Assembly: GCA_900321915.1 (NCBI GenBank)
Contig: ONXW01000135.1
Span: 1-6,493, forward strand
DNA from: an uncultured Eubacteriales bacterium
GTDB taxonomy: Bacteria > Bacillota > Clostridia > Lachnospirales > Lachnospiraceae
Length of the DNA stretch: 6,493 bases
Direction of reading: 5' to 3'
Part shown: one piece after another, positions 5,369 to 6,493 of the stretch
Layout of the letters: every line of letters starts with the position of its first letter
Numbering within the stretch: position 1 is the first letter of the stretch
The notes under the pieces: model-generated
What the model was told of the DNA's origin: nothing
Database searches by the model: none
Seen by the model: the letters and a program-made list of their open reading frames with translations, nothing else
Position numbers and translations under genes: made by a program

Positions 5369-5387
5369 TGCAGGTTATACATCTGCA
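5369..5387 (+). other. Small hairpin in the gdhA leader
   Basis: TGCAGGT (5369-5375) pairs with ATCTGCA (5381-5387), including one G-U pair, around the loop TATAC. It ends 15 bases before the AGGAGG ribosome binding site (5403-5408). A 5' stem of this size may simply stabilise the mRNA. It is not a terminator and does not cover the ribosome binding site. Confidence 0.4.
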
Positions 5388-5416
5388 TAAATAAGGGGAA
5401 ACAGGAGGATTTGGAT

Positions 5417-6493
5417 ATGTCGTATATTGATGAAGTCTATGAGAGAATCGTAAAGGACAACCCGGAGCAGAAGGAATTCCACCAGGCTGTCAAGGAGTGG
5501 CTCGAGTCCGTCCGCATGGTCGTTGAGGCCGATGAGGAGAAATATAAGAGAGATAATCTCATTGAGAGAATGATTATCCCGGACCGCCAGTTCTGCTTCC
5601 GCGTCAACTGGATGGATGACAACGGCAATATCCAGACCAACAACGGATACCGTATTCAGAACAACAACGCCATCGGACCGTACAAGGGCGGCCTTCGCTT
5701 CCACCCGACCGTAAACCAGGGCATGATCAAGTTCCTCGGCTTTGAGATGGTATATAAGAACGCCCTGACCGGCCTTCCCATCGGCGGCGGCAAGGGCGGA
5801 TCCGACTTTGACCCGAAGGGCAAGTCCGAGCGCGAAGTCATGCGTTTCTGCCAGGCGTTCACCCGTGAGCTTTTCAAGTATGTGGGCGCGGATATCGACG
5901 TTCCCGCCGGTGATATCGGCGTCGGCGGACGTGAGATCGGCTACATGACCGGAGAATATAAGAGACTGACCAATACCTACGACGGAACATTTACCGGCAA
6001 GGGCGTAGGATACGGCGGCTCCCTGGCGAGAACAGAGGCTACCGGCTACGGCCTCCTGTACTTCACTGAGGCAATGCTGAAGGATCACGGCACATCCATC
6101 CGCGGCAAGCGTGTGGTTGTCTCCGGTGCCGGAAACGTTGCCATCCACGCCATCGAGAAAGCCCACGATCTGGGCGCCAATGTTGTCACCTGCTCCGATT
6201 CCAGCGGATGGATCTATGATCCGGCCGGCATCGACGTCGCCCTGCTGAAGAAGGTGAAGCTCGAGAACCGCGCCCGCCTGACCGAGTACAAAGCGCACCG
6301 CGACCACGTGGAATACCACGAGGGCAAGGGTGTCTTCACCACCAAGGCGGACATCGTCCTTCCGTGCGCAACCCAGAACGAGATTGATATCGATTCCGCC
6401 AAGGCCATGGTCGAGAACGGCGTCTACGCTGTCGTCGAGGGCGCCAACATGCCGACCACCCTGGATGCCACAGAGTATCTGCAGAAGAACGGC
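5417..6493 (+). CDS. gdhA: NADP-dependent glutamate dehydrogenase, 3' end outside the window
   Basis: The first 359 codons of a hexameric (family I) glutamate dehydrogenase are present, about 80 percent of the usual 445-450 residues, and the frame is open to the window end. The enzyme makes glutamate from 2-oxoglutarate, ammonia and NADPH in the cytosol. GPYKGGLRFHP (87-97, K90) and GGGKGGSDFDPK (123-134, catalytic-type K126) are intact, as is PAGDIGVGGREIGYM (163-177, D166). The nucleotide site SGAGNVA (236-242) is followed by CSDSSG (259-264). That Ser-Asp-Ser pattern, as in E. coli GdhA, points to NADP rather than the NAD enzyme of Clostridium symbiosum. The family signature PCATQNEID (316-324) and the EGANMPTT segment are also present. 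ATG 5417 follows AGGAGG by eight bases and has its own promoter. LysR upstream is a candidate regulator. Confidence 0.97.
   Translation, partial: MSYIDEVYERIVKDNPEQKEFHQAVKEWLESVRMVVEADEEKYKRDNLIERMIIPDRQFCFRVNWMDDNGNIQTNNGYRIQNNNAIGPYKGGLRFHPTVNQGMIKFLGFEMVYKNALTGLPIGGGKGGSDFDPKGKSEREVMRFCQAFTRELFKYVGADIDVPAGDIGVGGREIGYMTGEYKRLTNTYDGTFTGKGVGYGGSLARTEATGYGLLYFTEAMLKDHGTSIRGKRVVVSGAGNVAIHAIEKAHDLGANVVTCSDSSGWIYDPAGIDVALLKKVKLENRARLTEYKAHRDHVEYHEGKGVFTTKADIVLPCATQNEIDIDSAKAMVENGVYAVVEGANMPTTLDATEYLQKNG

Larger units (their letters stand above)
5068..5416. other. Intergenic region between lysR and gdhA (349 bases)
   Basis: This AT-rich spacer contains, in order, a 9-bp inverted repeat (5082-5109), a nested inverted repeat (5153-5201), a terminator-like hairpin (5210-5251), an imperfect dyad TAAGTA-AAAG-TATTTA (5291-5306), the gdhA promoter (5310-5338) and a gdhA leader of about 70 bases. 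I see no protein-coding gene in it and recognise no known riboswitch. Confidence 0.7.

Noticed and set aside
5375..6319. Minus-strand open frame (314 codons) opposite gdhA
   Set aside because: The plus strand encodes an unmistakable glutamate dehydrogenase. The antisense product is a low-complexity Val/Leu/Ala-rich sequence, typical of a shadow frame.

Overview
The window looks like ordinary chromosomal DNA from a Gram-positive Firmicute, most likely Clostridia and probably a Lachnospiraceae relative. The reasons are strong AGGAGG ribosome binding sites before most genes, sigma-A type promoters with 17-base spacers, GC-rich coding regions set in AT-rich intergenic DNA, a clostridial-style BTAD regulator and an NADP-type glutamate dehydrogenase. 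The genus is an inference; no sequence search was possible. I see no insertion sequence, phage gene, CRISPR array or toxin-antitoxin pair.

Positions 1-992: a truncated tRNA-Lys(CTT) gene and trmB (tRNA m7G46 methyltransferase) both lie on the minus strand, each with its own promoter. trmB is divergent from the next block. Positions 921-2918: a plus-strand pair, probably one operon, encodes a winged-helix/BTAD (SARP-like) regulator with a degenerate GGDEF-like C-terminus, then a Maf-family nucleotide pyrophosphatase. It ends at a perfect bidirectional terminator shared with the convergent gene. Positions 2925-3692: a divergent pyrroline-5-carboxylate-reductase-like protein on the minus strand.

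Positions 3693-4050: a 358-base divergent spacer with promoters facing both ways and a perfect 14-bp inverted repeat. Positions 4051-5067: a LysR-family regulator. Positions 5068-5416: a 349-base spacer with several inverted repeats, a likely lysR terminator and a strong promoter. Position 5417 to the end: the first 359 codons of gdhA, NADP-dependent glutamate dehydrogenase, cut by the window edge.

Two functional themes can be argued. First, a tRNA-modifying enzyme sits beside a tRNA that carries its target base. Second, a LysR regulator lies between a P5C-reductase-like gene and gdhA, both linked by family to glutamate/proline chemistry, so it may control one or both. The most unusual proteins are the BTAD regulator, whose cyclase-like domain has lost its catalytic signature, and the P5C-reductase-like protein, which lacks family substrate-site residues. 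I found no convincing new multi-gene system.
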